Assembly: GCA_022822125.1 (NCBI GenBank)
Contig: JAJECF010000212.1
Coordinates: forward strand, 1 to 14,975
Reading direction: 5' to 3'
DNA: 14,975 nt
Source: Alphaproteobacteria bacterium
GTDB lineage: Bacteria > Pseudomonadota > Alphaproteobacteria > Bin95
Shown: one piece after another, positions 1 to 6,307 of the stretch
How positions within the stretch are numbered: position 1 is the first letter of the stretch
How the letters are laid out: each line of letters starts with the position of its first letter
Notes under the pieces: generated by a model
Told to the model about the DNA's origin: nothing
The model's database searches: none
The model's input: the letters and a program-made list of their open reading frames with translations, nothing else
Position numbers and translations under genes: made by a program

Positions 1-330
1 GAGGCGCCGGCCGGGTTTGTCGATGGCCGCGCCGCATTCTGCACAGAGGCCCCGGTTGCGCCGGAGGAGACGCCGTTTGCGGGCTGCCTTTCGGTCACTG
101 GCGCGGCGTTTCTCCAGGCATGGGGAGCAGTATCGGGCCCCCTCGGACGGCGGAACCTGGCCGCAGTTGAGACAGAGGCCCTGCGCGGCGAGGCGGTCGC
201 GGGCCCGGGATGAGTATGACCGCCCCGGGGGCTGCGGTTTCGTGGGAATGAGGTCGGTGAAGCAGTTGCAACCGGCCGGTTCGATGGGGAGGTTCGATTG
301 ACGGGGGTCGGAAACCGGCATGCAGCGCAT
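1..330 (-). CDS. Zinc-finger-like Cys-rich protein, 3' end cut by window edge
   Basis: The first 110 codons of a minus-strand gene that leaves the window at base 1 without a stop. The ATG at 330 follows AGGAG with a 7-base gap, which decides the start. Paired cysteines lie at residues 53/56 (LCLNC), 68/71 (YCSPC) and 96/99 (LCAEC), separated by a very basic stretch at about 75-95 rich in Arg and Lys. This is the look of zinc-binding knuckles on a nucleic-acid-binding protein; metal binding is inferred. Two more cysteines at 21/23 are less regular. The modules resemble those of the larger protein encoded at 6195-7382. I do not recognise the family. A 243-base gap separates it from the gene upstream, and a terminator in that gap suggests it has its own promoter. 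Confidence 0.7.
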   Translation of the reverse strand, partial: MRCMPVSDPRQSNLPIEPAGCNCFTDLIPTKPQPPGRSYSSRARDRLAAQGLCLNCGQVPPSEGARYCSPCLEKRRASDRKAARKRRLLRRNRGLCAECGAAIDKPGRRL

Positions 331-513
331 GGGCGGCATCTCCTGCTGGCGGAACGGGCGCGGGAGACGGCTGGACGGCCGCCCACGCGAATATCGTTCC
401 AACAACCCCTTCCCGACCTTTCGGGTGAGGCGGCAAGGCAGGCCGGGCAGGCAGGACGCGCCGGCGAAGCGGAGACGGGGATTCCCTCGAATTCGCTGTA
501 CGGATCGCCCATG
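331..513. other. Intergenic leader with repeated GGGAAGGGGTT motif
   Basis: There is no convincing gene here. On the minus strand, positions 404-424 read CCGAAAGGTCGGGAAGGGG followed by TT, about 74 bases before the ATG at 330. Nearly the same 21 bases (one mismatch) recur at 1350-1370, about 81 bases before the ATG at 1269. The matching placement suggests a shared promoter-proximal or operator element. No clear -35/-10 pair was found. Confidence 0.35.
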
Positions 514-546
514 AAAAACCCCTTCCCGGCTATTGCCGGGAAGGGG
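514..546 (-). terminator. Rho-independent terminator of the coiled-coil gene
   Basis: A perfect 12-bp stem (CCCCTTCCCGGC at 519-530 with its complement at 535-546) closes a 4-base loop. Read on the minus strand it is followed at once by five T residues (518-514). It lies 28 bases past the stop of the gene ending at 574, so it ends that transcript and separates it from the zinc-finger gene at the left edge. Confidence 0.9.
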
Positions 547-573
547 CGGGAACTGCGAGGGCCGGGGGACCGG

Positions 574-1269
574 TTATTGCGCCGGAGTTGCCTCCGGTTC
601 GGCGGTTGCCGGCTGCGGCGCCCCGGGGTAATGGGCGCGGACGAAGCCGACGAGCTCGCGATGGTTGTTGCGGTTCTCGGCGATGCCGTCGGCCAGGCGC
701 TCCATGGCGGTAGACTGCCTCGCGTCCGCTGCCTCGCGCTTCGCCTCGCTCGCTGCCAGATCCGCCTTCACCCCGTCGATGCGGTTGCCGAGTTCCATCT
801 CAACCCCGTCGATGCGGCTGCCGAGTTCCATCTCAACCCCGTCGATGCGGCTGCCGAGCTTCGTCTCGACCCGATCGATGCGGCTGCCGAGCTCCGTCTC
901 GACCCGATCGATGCGGTCGGACAGGCGTTGCTCCACCCGGTCGATCCGGGCGTTGAGGCCGGTTTCGACCTGATCGATCCGGTCCGACAGATGATTCTCA
1001 ACCCCATCGATGCGGTTCGTAAGGTCGGCCTTCACCTCATCCATCCGGTTCGTCAGATCCGTCTTCACCACAACGATCTGTGCGGTAAGACGCCGCTCGA
1101 CCCCGTCGAGCCCATTGGCGAAACGGTAGTCGAACCAAGTGAACAAACCGCCCAGAGCAGCCAGAAAGACAGTAAGCAGGCTGGCGTAACGCATGATCGC
1201 CTTCCAGCTGCCATCGACGATGACGGCGCTGCCTTGCGGGGCCGGGGAAGGGGTTTCGGGAGAGGTCAT
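574..1269 (-). CDS. Membrane-anchored coiled-coil protein with 11-residue repeats
   Basis: 231 residues from the ATG at 1269, which follows GGAGACGAGG; an in-frame ATG at 1341 is possible but less likely. A short Pro/Ser-rich cytoplasmic start is followed by one transmembrane segment at about 28-46 (Tyr-Ala-Ser-Leu-Leu to Trp-Phe). Residues 61-170 are ten hendecads of the form L-x-x-R-I-D-x-V-E-x-x, the first being degenerate. Eleven-residue periodicity is typical of a slightly right-handed parallel coiled coil. The tail (171-231) is charged and then Pro/Ala-rich. It probably forms a membrane-tethered oligomeric stalk, but the role is unknown. The family is not recognised; resemblance to phage XhlA-like or polar-organising coiled coils is only superficial. 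It ends at a strong terminator. Confidence 0.8.
   Translation of the reverse strand: MTSPETPSPAPQGSAVIVDGSWKAIMRYASLLTVFLAALGGLFTWFDYRFANGLDGVERRLTAQIVVVKTDLTNRMDEVKADLTNRIDGVENHLSDRIDQVETGLNARIDRVEQRLSDRIDRVETELGSRIDRVETKLGSRIDGVEMELGSRIDGVEMELGNRIDGVKADLAASEAKREAADARQSTAMERLADGIAENRNNHRELVGFVRAHYPGAPQPATAEPEATPAQ
760..1089 (-). repeat. 33-bp tandem repeat encoding ten hendecads
   Basis: Ten in-frame 33-bp units, each coding 11 residues centred on Arg-Ile-Asp-x-Val-Glu. Two adjacent units, within roughly 795-875, encode identical peptides and are nearly identical in DNA; outer units have diverged. This points to repeat expansion by slippage or unequal crossover under selection to keep the heptad-like register. 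Confidence 0.85.
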
Positions 1270-1349
1270 GGCCTCGTCTCCAGTCTGTTTCGGAGTATGG
1301 GATCGGAACGCGTCGAAGGCAAGCCGCGCCCGCATCGACACGCCCGACC

Positions 1350-1370
1350 AACCCCTTCCCCACCTTTCGG
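1350..1370 (-). promoter_or_regulatory. Second copy of the GGGAAGGGGTT leader motif
   Basis: On the minus strand the 21 bases differ from the copy at 404-424 at one position. It sits about 81 bases before the ATG of the coiled-coil gene. The shared distance to the start codon in two unlinked genes suggests a regulatory role, but no protein is known to bind it. Confidence 0.35.
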
Positions 1371-1440
1371 CGTCGGACCGGGACGGAAACGCCGGCAGGG
1401 ACGCTCCGGAGTTCGCGGCTGCGTTCCTGCCGCCCCCTCG

Positions 1441-2466
1441 TCAGCCGAACAGCCCCTGCGATGCGAGCCTTGCCCGGAAGCGGGCGGGCCCCAGCGCCAG
1501 CAGCTCGTCATTGGCGTCTTTCGCCCGGGGGACGATCCGGTCGAGAAGGATGGCAGAGCCCGTATGTTCGCGGCAGAGCGCGACCCAGGCATTCTCGCCT
1601 GCCAGGTCACGGTCCTGGATGAGGGTCACGCGCCGGATGCCGGGGGGCAGGCCGACGCGGTGGACGCGCCCGGCGGAGATCGCGGCGGCGACGGCGATAT
1701 CCCGGCGGCCGCCTGCGCCGAGCGCGCCGGCAATGGCGAGCGCATCCTCGACGCCTTCCGTCAGCACGAGGTGGCGCGCTGTGCCGGCGGGCCAGCGCAC
1801 GGCGCCGGAGAAGAGCCGCCCGCTGGTGCGCTTGGGGTCCGGGATCGCGGCCTTGCGCCCGTCATCGGCCAGGAATATCCGCTGCAAGCCCTCCAGCGTG
1901 CCGTCCAGCGCGCGGATCGGCGCGAGCAGCGCCGGCAGTTCGCATTTCTCGCCGTCCACCTGCACCCAGACATCGGGGCGGAAGCGGAGGCCTGCGGCGC
2001 CGGCGTCCTCTATGGCCAGGCCGCGCGAGGCCAGATAGCGCCCGGCCGGGTTGTCGGGCCGGAGCGGCTCCGCGCCCGCCAGCACCCGTTCCAGGCCCTT
2101 CTGCGCATCGAGTGGGCCGTCCTGCCAGCGGGGCCCGCACCGGGGGCGCTCGTATTCCGGCAGGGCGAGGAAGCGCCGCGCCTCGCCGGCCGCTTCTCCG
2201 ATGGTGTTGTAGTTGCGGACGGCTCGGATCAGGTCGAGGGGCCTGCCCCGGTCCTTCGGGTTCGCCCAGTCCCTCCAGTATCCGCGCCAGCGCCCGGTCA
2301 GGTTGATGCGCAGCGAGGCGCCCTCCTCGCCGGCCGTGCTGCCCACCTGCCAGTAATTCCCGTTCCGCTTGCCGTTCGGCAGGTAGTGCTGGCAGACCGC
2401 TTCCATGTCGGCCGCGAGCATGGCGGACAGGTCCTTCAGGCTATAGGTCGTTGGATCGGAGGGCAT
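1441..2466 (-). CDS. Toprim domain primase/helicase-like protein
   Basis: 341 residues from the ATG at 2466, preceded by GGGAAG. An N-terminal region (1-110) carries the aromatic pattern WRGYWRDWANPKDRGRPLDL, typical of plasmid and phage primase-like proteins of the DUF7146/Toprim group. The C-terminal Toprim fold has its catalytic glutamate at 237 (VLTEGVEDA), the D-x-D pair at 285/287 (IQDRD) and a late KDANDELL motif at about 315-322. Toprim domains coordinate magnesium for primase, topoisomerase or nuclease chemistry. Such proteins are common on alphaproteobacterial plasmids and conjugative elements. No helicase Walker motif is present, so it is a stand-alone Toprim protein. It starts 73 bases after the 120-residue gene stops, so the two probably share a transcript. 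Confidence 0.88.
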   Translation of the reverse strand: MPSDPTTYSLKDLSAMLAADMEAVCQHYLPNGKRNGNYWQVGSTAGEEGASLRINLTGRWRGYWRDWANPKDRGRPLDLIRAVRNYNTIGEAAGEARRFLALPEYERPRCGPRWQDGPLDAQKGLERVLAGAEPLRPDNPAGRYLASRGLAIEDAGAAGLRFRPDVWVQVDGEKCELPALLAPIRALDGTLEGLQRIFLADDGRKAAIPDPKRTSGRLFSGAVRWPAGTARHLVLTEGVEDALAIAGALGAGGRRDIAVAAAISAGRVHRVGLPPGIRRVTLIQDRDLAGENAWVALCREHTGSAILLDRIVPRAKDANDELLALGPARFRARLASQGLFG

Positions 2467-2539
2467 GACGCCGCTTCCCTTCTTCCCGGCCCCCTTTGCC
2501 CCCCCGGTGCTGTCGCCGGGACGGCCTTGCGCGCGGCGC

Positions 2540-2902
2540 TCAGAACGGACGGATTCTGTAAAGTTCCGGGTCGCGGCGTCCGCGCTCGTAGTTGAGGACG
2601 GCCCAGGCCGCGATTTCGAGCGCGGCCTCCAGCGGGATCTCCATGCGCCCGGCCTGCTCCTTCGTGAAATGGAAGGCGGCCTCAAGTGCCGTCTCGTCGA
2701 TGCCGAGGTTGAAGCCGGACTCCTGCCCGAGCCTGGCGGTGAGCTCGGAGAGCTTCTGGAGGTCGTAGGTCCGCGGGCGCGGCTCGAAAGCCGGGGCCGG
2801 ATCGGGCAGCGGCTCGTAGGCGAACTCGTGGAAGTCCTCGTCCGGATACTCCAGCGGATGCCGGTCCCGGTAGTAACCTTCGAAGTCGATGACGTTGGAC
2901 AT
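2540..2902 (-). CDS. Acidic hypothetical protein, 120 residues
   Basis: The start is the ATG at 2902 (MSNVIDFEGYYRDR), preceded by GGAAGGGG; upstream in-frame ATGs up to 3115 give a Cys/His/Arg-rich extension that looks non-coding. The N-terminal half (1-50) is acidic and aromatic with many prolines (residues D, E, Y, P), so probably disordered. The second half (about 50-112) looks helical, with an ALEIAAWAVLNYERGRRD segment. I do not recognise it. It lies directly upstream of the Toprim gene in the same direction, so it may work with it. A 7-bp inverted repeat stands 33 bases before its start and could be an operator. Confidence 0.72.
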   Translation of the reverse strand: MSNVIDFEGYYRDRHPLEYPDEDFHEFAYEPLPDPAPAFEPRPRTYDLQKLSELTARLGQESGFNLGIDETALEAAFHFTKEQAGRMEIPLEAALEIAAWAVLNYERGRRDPELYRIRPF

Positions 2903-3128
2903 GGGAGTGCCCCTTCCGTGGGTGTCGCAGCATGACCGGTCGTTCAGGACCGGTATCCCTGTCAGGCTTTTCTTGTCTTGAGGGCCGGTTGGGCGGTGTT
3001 GGTGTGCAGGACGGACGGCAACGCAGCTCAACGCAGAGGACTTCTTGATGGTGGTCGGGCCGATCCTGTCTCCGGGTGGGAAGATGCATTTGGACGGCGT
3101 TCGGGACGCGGTCATGGCGTAGGGGCCG
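2903..3128. other. Intergenic region after the recombinase gene
   Basis: A 226-base gap with no supported gene. Besides the inverted repeat at 2935-2954 it shows nothing firm: no intrinsic terminator for the recombinase and no clear promoter. Large serine integrases often have their attP next to the integrase gene, so this gap and the one at 4773-4924 are the natural places to look for one, but no crossover core can be named from one sequence. Confidence 0.4.
2935..2954. promoter_or_regulatory. Inverted repeat, possible operator
   Basis: ACCGGTC at 2935-2941 and its exact complement GACCGGT at 2948-2954 are separated by six bases. The repeat is 33 bases upstream of the ATG at 2902, a usual place for a repressor site or a leader hairpin. 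There is no T-tract, so it is not a terminator. Confidence 0.4.
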
Positions 3129-4772
3129 TCAGGGGCATGCCGCTTCGGCAGCCATGTCCGGCGCGTATATGTGTTCGGCGCGGACGGGCCTGGAGGGGCA
3201 AGGCGCGAAATGGCGAGCTATCAGGTCCAGAATGGCGGGAACGTCCGGCGTCGTGGTGGTCTCGACCCGGTAGGGGCCGGATGACGGCCGGACATGGATG
3301 GACGCAATCAGTTCGCGCACGGCCAGCAGCGTCTGTTCGCGTTGCTCGGTGCGCTCGCTGCCGGTGACCGTGCCACGGAAGCGATCCGTGCAGGATTTCA
3401 CGAAGGCGTGGATATCGCGGGCGTCGAGGGTTGGAGGTTCGGGGATCGCGGCGAGTTCGGCGGCGGCCCCATTCCGGGAGCGCTCCAGTTCGAGAAGGCG
3501 GTCATGGAGGCTGGTCGAGGAGACGCCGGACTCGATGGCCGCGACCAGGTGCGCTATGCCGGCAGTGGCGTCCTCGAGCGCGCCCTTGAGTGCGCGCCGC
3601 TTCGACGCGTTGGCGCGTTCGGCGGACGCGAACATGCGGGGCCAGTCCCGGGCGGGGTCCCGCATCCAGCGGAGCAGCTGCCGGACGGCGTCGCGCTCGA
3701 GCTTGTCGAGGCCGATCCCGCGGTTGTTGGTGCAGCGCTCCGGATGAAGGCGGCGCACGGCGCAGCGATAGGTGTGCTGGCCTGCGATCACCATATGGGA
3801 GCCGCAGGTGCCGCAGCGGACCCTGGCGGTCAAAGGATAGGCGGCCCGGCGGCCGGGGGAGACGACAGCGAGATGGCGCTTCCGGCGCAATTGCAACTCC
3901 TGCTGTACCGCGTCCCAGGTTTCCGGGTCGATGATCCGGAGTTCCGGAGCTTCCGCAATTTTCCATTCCTCGCGCGGGACGGGGACGTAGGAGCGCTTGC
4001 CTGTGACTGGATGCCGGCGGCTCTTCGTGCGGCCGTAGATGAGTATGCCCTGGTAGGTGTTGTTGCGCAGGATTCCCGTGTCGGCACGGCCCCGAATGTT
4101 GTCGATGGTCCAGGTGCGCCCGCGAGGTCCCGGGATGCCTTCGTCATTAAGCAGGAGGAGAATTTCGCGAGGGCCCATTCCTTCGAGGTAGAGTTGGTGA
4201 ATGCGGCGGACGATTTCGGCCTCGGCGGGATCGATCTCGCGCAGGCCCCGAACGGGCTTGCCGGCGGCGGAAATGCAGTTGGCCATCCTGTAGCCATAGA
4301 GACGCGGGCCGGTTACCCGCAGGTCGTGAAGCGCCTCGATCTGTCCGCGGCGCGTCTTGTTGCCGATGTTGCTGCTTGCCATTTCGCTCAGGAATCCCTT
4401 GATTGCGGCGTGCAGCCCGTCGACCTCACCGTCCTCCAGGGTATGGATGCCCACTCCGTGGAAACCGAGCTCGCTGTAGAGGTAGGCCATGTCGGCCTGG
4501 TTGCGGGCGAGCCGGTCGAGCGCTTCGACGCAGACATTGTCGAGGCGTCCGGCACGGACGTCGTCGCGCAACTGCTGAAGCCCGGGGCGGTCCTGTATAG
4601 TCGTGCCGGTACTCTCGGGGTCGAAATACTCGTTGACAATCACGCCGCAGAGGCGACCGACGCGCTCGCGGCACAAGCGGAGCTGGCCGGCGATCGAGGT
4701 CATCTCCTGCAGGTGAGAGGAATAGCGCGCGTAGATGGCGTAGCGCGCGATAGAGGCGCCGTCCCTGGTCAT
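3129..4772 (-). CDS. Large serine recombinase (integrase family)
   Basis: 547 residues. The ATG at 4772 puts the catalytic motif Y-A-R-Y-S-S at 14-19, as usual for the family, with the nucleophile probably Ser18; the longer frame up to 5036 would add an atypical extension. The resolvase domain (about 8-150) includes DRLARN at 86-91. A recombinase domain with YQGILIYGR at about 240-248 follows. The zinc ribbon has Cys320, Cys323, Cys337 and Cys347 (RCGTCG...RC...RC). A coiled-coil stretch spans about 385-445. The order and length fit large serine integrases that join or excise mobile elements at att sites through a phosphoserine intermediate. No inactivating change is visible. It may move the whole element or a sub-element; its partner att sites are not identified. 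Confidence 0.93.
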   Translation of the reverse strand: MTRDGASIARYAIYARYSSHLQEMTSIAGQLRLCRERVGRLCGVIVNEYFDPESTGTTIQDRPGLQQLRDDVRAGRLDNVCVEALDRLARNQADMAYLYSELGFHGVGIHTLEDGEVDGLHAAIKGFLSEMASSNIGNKTRRGQIEALHDLRVTGPRLYGYRMANCISAAGKPVRGLREIDPAEAEIVRRIHQLYLEGMGPREILLLLNDEGIPGPRGRTWTIDNIRGRADTGILRNNTYQGILIYGRTKSRRHPVTGKRSYVPVPREEWKIAEAPELRIIDPETWDAVQQELQLRRKRHLAVVSPGRRAAYPLTARVRCGTCGSHMVIAGQHTYRCAVRRLHPERCTNNRGIGLDKLERDAVRQLLRWMRDPARDWPRMFASAERANASKRRALKGALEDATAGIAHLVAAIESGVSSTSLHDRLLELERSRNGAAAELAAIPEPPTLDARDIHAFVKSCTDRFRGTVTGSERTEQREQTLLAVRELIASIHVRPSSGPYRVETTTTPDVPAILDLIARHFAPCPSRPVRAEHIYAPDMAAEAACP

Positions 4773-4924
4773 GGCCTGTCCATTCGGTGAGGAAAGGCAG
4801 GAGGCTAGGACGATGGCGAAGGGGACGGGCAAGCGCAAACAGGCCCACGCCATGGGGATATTCTGTGGGCAAATGGCCGGGTTTCCGTCCTGTCGAGTCG
4901 CCAATTGACCGGGTTGGAGGCGGT
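4773..4924. other. Gap upstream of the recombinase start
   Basis: A 152-base gap. The recombinase frame stays open through it, but the translation shows no conserved motif. Only a weak GGACAGG ribosome-binding site precedes the ATG at 4772. No convincing promoter was found. It is a candidate place for an attachment site, without direct support. Confidence 0.3.
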
Positions 4925-5209
4925 TCATTCCGGGCTTCCGGCAGGCAGAAGACGGGCATTGAATCCGGCGCCGTGGTGCTGGTCGACGATCTCCTCCGCG
5001 ACCTCTTCGGGGGTCCATTTCGAGAAGACGTTGCACCAGCCATCGTGAAGGAATGGGTCGAGCCAGTCGTCGATGTCTTCGGCATCGGGATCGGCGTCCG
5101 GCAAACAGGATTCTTTCAGGGTTTCGCCGTCCCAGACGAGGAGCCAGGTCGGCTTGTTCGTCACGGGATGGGAGACTTCGATGTTCACGAGCACGACGGT
5201 GTCAGGCAT
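4925..5209 (-). CDS. Acidic hypothetical protein, 94 residues
   Basis: The ATG at 5209 (MPDTVVLVNIEVSHPV) follows AAGGA with a gap of about 8 bases. The frame is open further upstream, but that translation is Ser/Pro/Arg-rich and looks like a shadow. The product starts with strand-like hydrophobic residues (VVLVNIEV, WLLVWDGE), followed by an acidic segment (DADPDAEDIDDW, about 38-49) and a helical EEVAEEIVDQ stretch. The high acidity and small size could suit a DNA-mimic or antirestriction-type protein, but nothing specific supports that. I do not recognise the family. It lies between the recombinase and a 72-residue protein. Confidence 0.68.
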   Translation of the reverse strand: MPDTVVLVNIEVSHPVTNKPTWLLVWDGETLKESCLPDADPDAEDIDDWLDPFLHDGWCNVFSKWTPEEVAEEIVDQHHGAGFNARLLPAGSPE

Positions 5210-5279
5210 TGAGGTCGTCCTTGGCTCCGGGGCAGGATGCGAAGAGATGGATGTGCTTCGCCGCATCGTTCTCGCGCAA

Positions 5280-5498
5280 TCAACTGCGGAAGGCATCGTC
5301 GCGGGCCGGGCGGTGGAACCGTCGGACGCTGTTATTGGTCCAGGCTGCCGCTGACAGGCACTTGAATCCGCCCTCGACGGTTCCGGAGAACTGGCGGGCC
5401 TTACCGTCCGAGAAGGTGATGCTGCCTCGAAGTGGCATTTTCGGTGTCGGGGCTTCGAAAAGCACGAGGCTCGTGACGGTAAGAGGCTTGGTGGGCAT
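5280..5498 (-). CDS. Small hypothetical protein, 72 residues
   Basis: The ATG at 5498 is preceded by GGAG with a 7-base gap. The N-terminal 50 residues alternate hydrophobic and polar residues like a small beta-rich domain (LTVTSLVLFEA, GSITFSDGKARQFSG), and the tail is basic. No known motif is present. It lies 63 bases after the nuclease gene and 70 bases before the 94-residue gene, in the same direction. The good ribosome-binding site and gene-like spacing argue that it is real, but its size leaves doubt. Confidence 0.55.
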   Translation of the reverse strand: MPTKPLTVTSLVLFEAPTPKMPLRGSITFSDGKARQFSGTVEGGFKCLSAAAWTNNSVRRFHRPARDDAFRS

Positions 5499-5561
5499 CG
5501 CTGTTCTCCGTGGAGATCGGGTTCTCGGGAGTCGACGGTTGGCGTCCGGGGGAGGAGTTGG

Positions 5562-6083
5562 TCATTGACGCCGCTGCCGGCGGCGCCAGCGCCAGGGTTC
5601 GACGAAGTGGCCAGACCACAGGCCGCGGCCCGCGGCCTGGGCGGCATCCTCGTCCCGGACATACCGTGTCGAGTAACGCCTGTATGCGAGCGCCAGGCCC
5701 TGCCGGACGAGCTCCCGCTGCAGATTCTGGCCCCGTGCGAAGCATGTCGCGATCGCGCGCCCGTAGCGGTCGCGGCCGCTCACCTCGCAACGGACCGGGT
5801 CACGGCCGATGAGGCGGCGCATGGCCTTCGTCGCGGCCTTCCCGCAGGTCCACCGGCGGCCGTCGCGCGAGCAGGTCTGCCGGGTCTCGGGGGCGTCGAC
5901 CCCGCTCAGGCGCACACGCTCCCCGGCGATCACCAACGTGTCGCCGTCCACGACGCGGGCCTTACCGGAAATCGTCTCGGATGAGACGGGCCAGGCGAAA
6001 CAGGCGGCGAGCCCGGCGGCCGCGACGAGCCGCGAGACGCAGTGACGCCCGTTCCGGGACAGGCATCGGTCACGGGAGTTCAT
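5562..6083 (-). CDS. Thermonuclease (SNase) family protein with signal peptide
   Basis: 173 residues from the ATG at 6083, which shares ATGA with the stop of the upstream 75-residue gene (4-base overlap). Residues 16-36 form a hydrophobic export signal (RLVAAAGLAACFAWPVSSE). The SNase-like domain starts at VVDGDTL (44-50). By comparison with staphylococcal nuclease, the catalytic set is present: Arg58, Asp63 and Glu66 in R-L-S-G-V-D-A-P-E, and Arg109 in RYGRA. It should be a calcium-dependent phosphodiesterase acting on DNA or RNA in the periplasm or outside the cell. Such small SNase proteins are frequent on alphaproteobacterial plasmids and conjugative elements. Four cysteines in the mature part (71, 80, 99 and one later) could form disulfides after export. 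The role in this element is unknown. Confidence 0.9.
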   Translation of the reverse strand: MNSRDRCLSRNGRHCVSRLVAAAGLAACFAWPVSSETISGKARVVDGDTLVIAGERVRLSGVDAPETRQTCSRDGRRWTCGKAATKAMRRLIGRDPVRCEVSGRDRYGRAIATCFARGQNLQRELVRQGLALAYRRYSTRYVRDEDAAQAAGRGLWSGHFVEPWRWRRRQRRQ

Positions 6084-6307
6084 TCCGCGTCTTCCGCATA
6101 GAGCCCGGCCATTGCCGGATCGAGCCGGGCGGCCATTTCGGCGGCGCAGGCGGCGCAGAGATCGGGTTCGACCCACCAGCAGGTCATGCCGGACTCATCG
6201 TCCATGCAGGCGTCCAGATCGTGGCAGCCACAGGAACGGCAACGGGTGGTGTCGTGCGTGAAGAGCGGTTCCGGGTAAAACAGGACGGGGCGGGTTGCAT
6301 GAGACAT
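6080..6307 (-). CDS. Cys-rich phage-type zinc-ribbon protein, 75 residues
   Basis: The ATG at 6307 follows GGAG with a 6-base gap. Cysteines at 23, 26, 28, 34, 43, 51 and 54 form the arrangement CRSCGCxDxDAC...CWWVEPDLCAAC. This is the signature of a widespread group of small phage and mobile-element proteins whose function is not established; zinc binding is very likely. The C-terminal 20 residues are acidic. The stop overlaps the nuclease start by four bases, so the two are translationally coupled. The start lies inside the nominal 3' end of the upstream helix-turn-helix gene, whose frame runs 113 bases into this one. Confidence 0.82.
   Translation of the reverse strand: MSHATRPVLFYPEPLFTHDTTRCRSCGCHDLDACMDDESGMTCWWVEPDLCAACAAEMAARLDPAMAGLYAEDAE

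Noticed and set aside
95..436. 113-codon minus-strand frame near the left edge
   Set aside because: The neighbouring frame starting at 330 has regular CxxC pairs and a good ribosome-binding site; this one is Pro/Arg-rich without motifs.
760..1089. 33-bp repeats read as a CRISPR array
   Set aside because: The repeats are contiguous without spacers and translate in frame as an 11-residue coiled-coil unit.
298..2595. Long plus-strand open frame (765 codons)
   Set aside because: It is the reverse side of the coiled-coil and Toprim genes; its repeated NPVDAAAE peptide is the complement of the hendecad DNA. GC-rich DNA has few stops.
3294..4790. Long plus-strand open frame opposite the recombinase
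   Set aside because: The minus strand encodes a recombinase with all family motifs; the plus translation has no recognisable domain.
4773..5036. Longer recombinase start at 5036
   Set aside because: It would place about 88 residues of unrelated Pro/Arg-rich sequence before the catalytic domain; serine recombinases begin shortly before Y-A-R-x-S.
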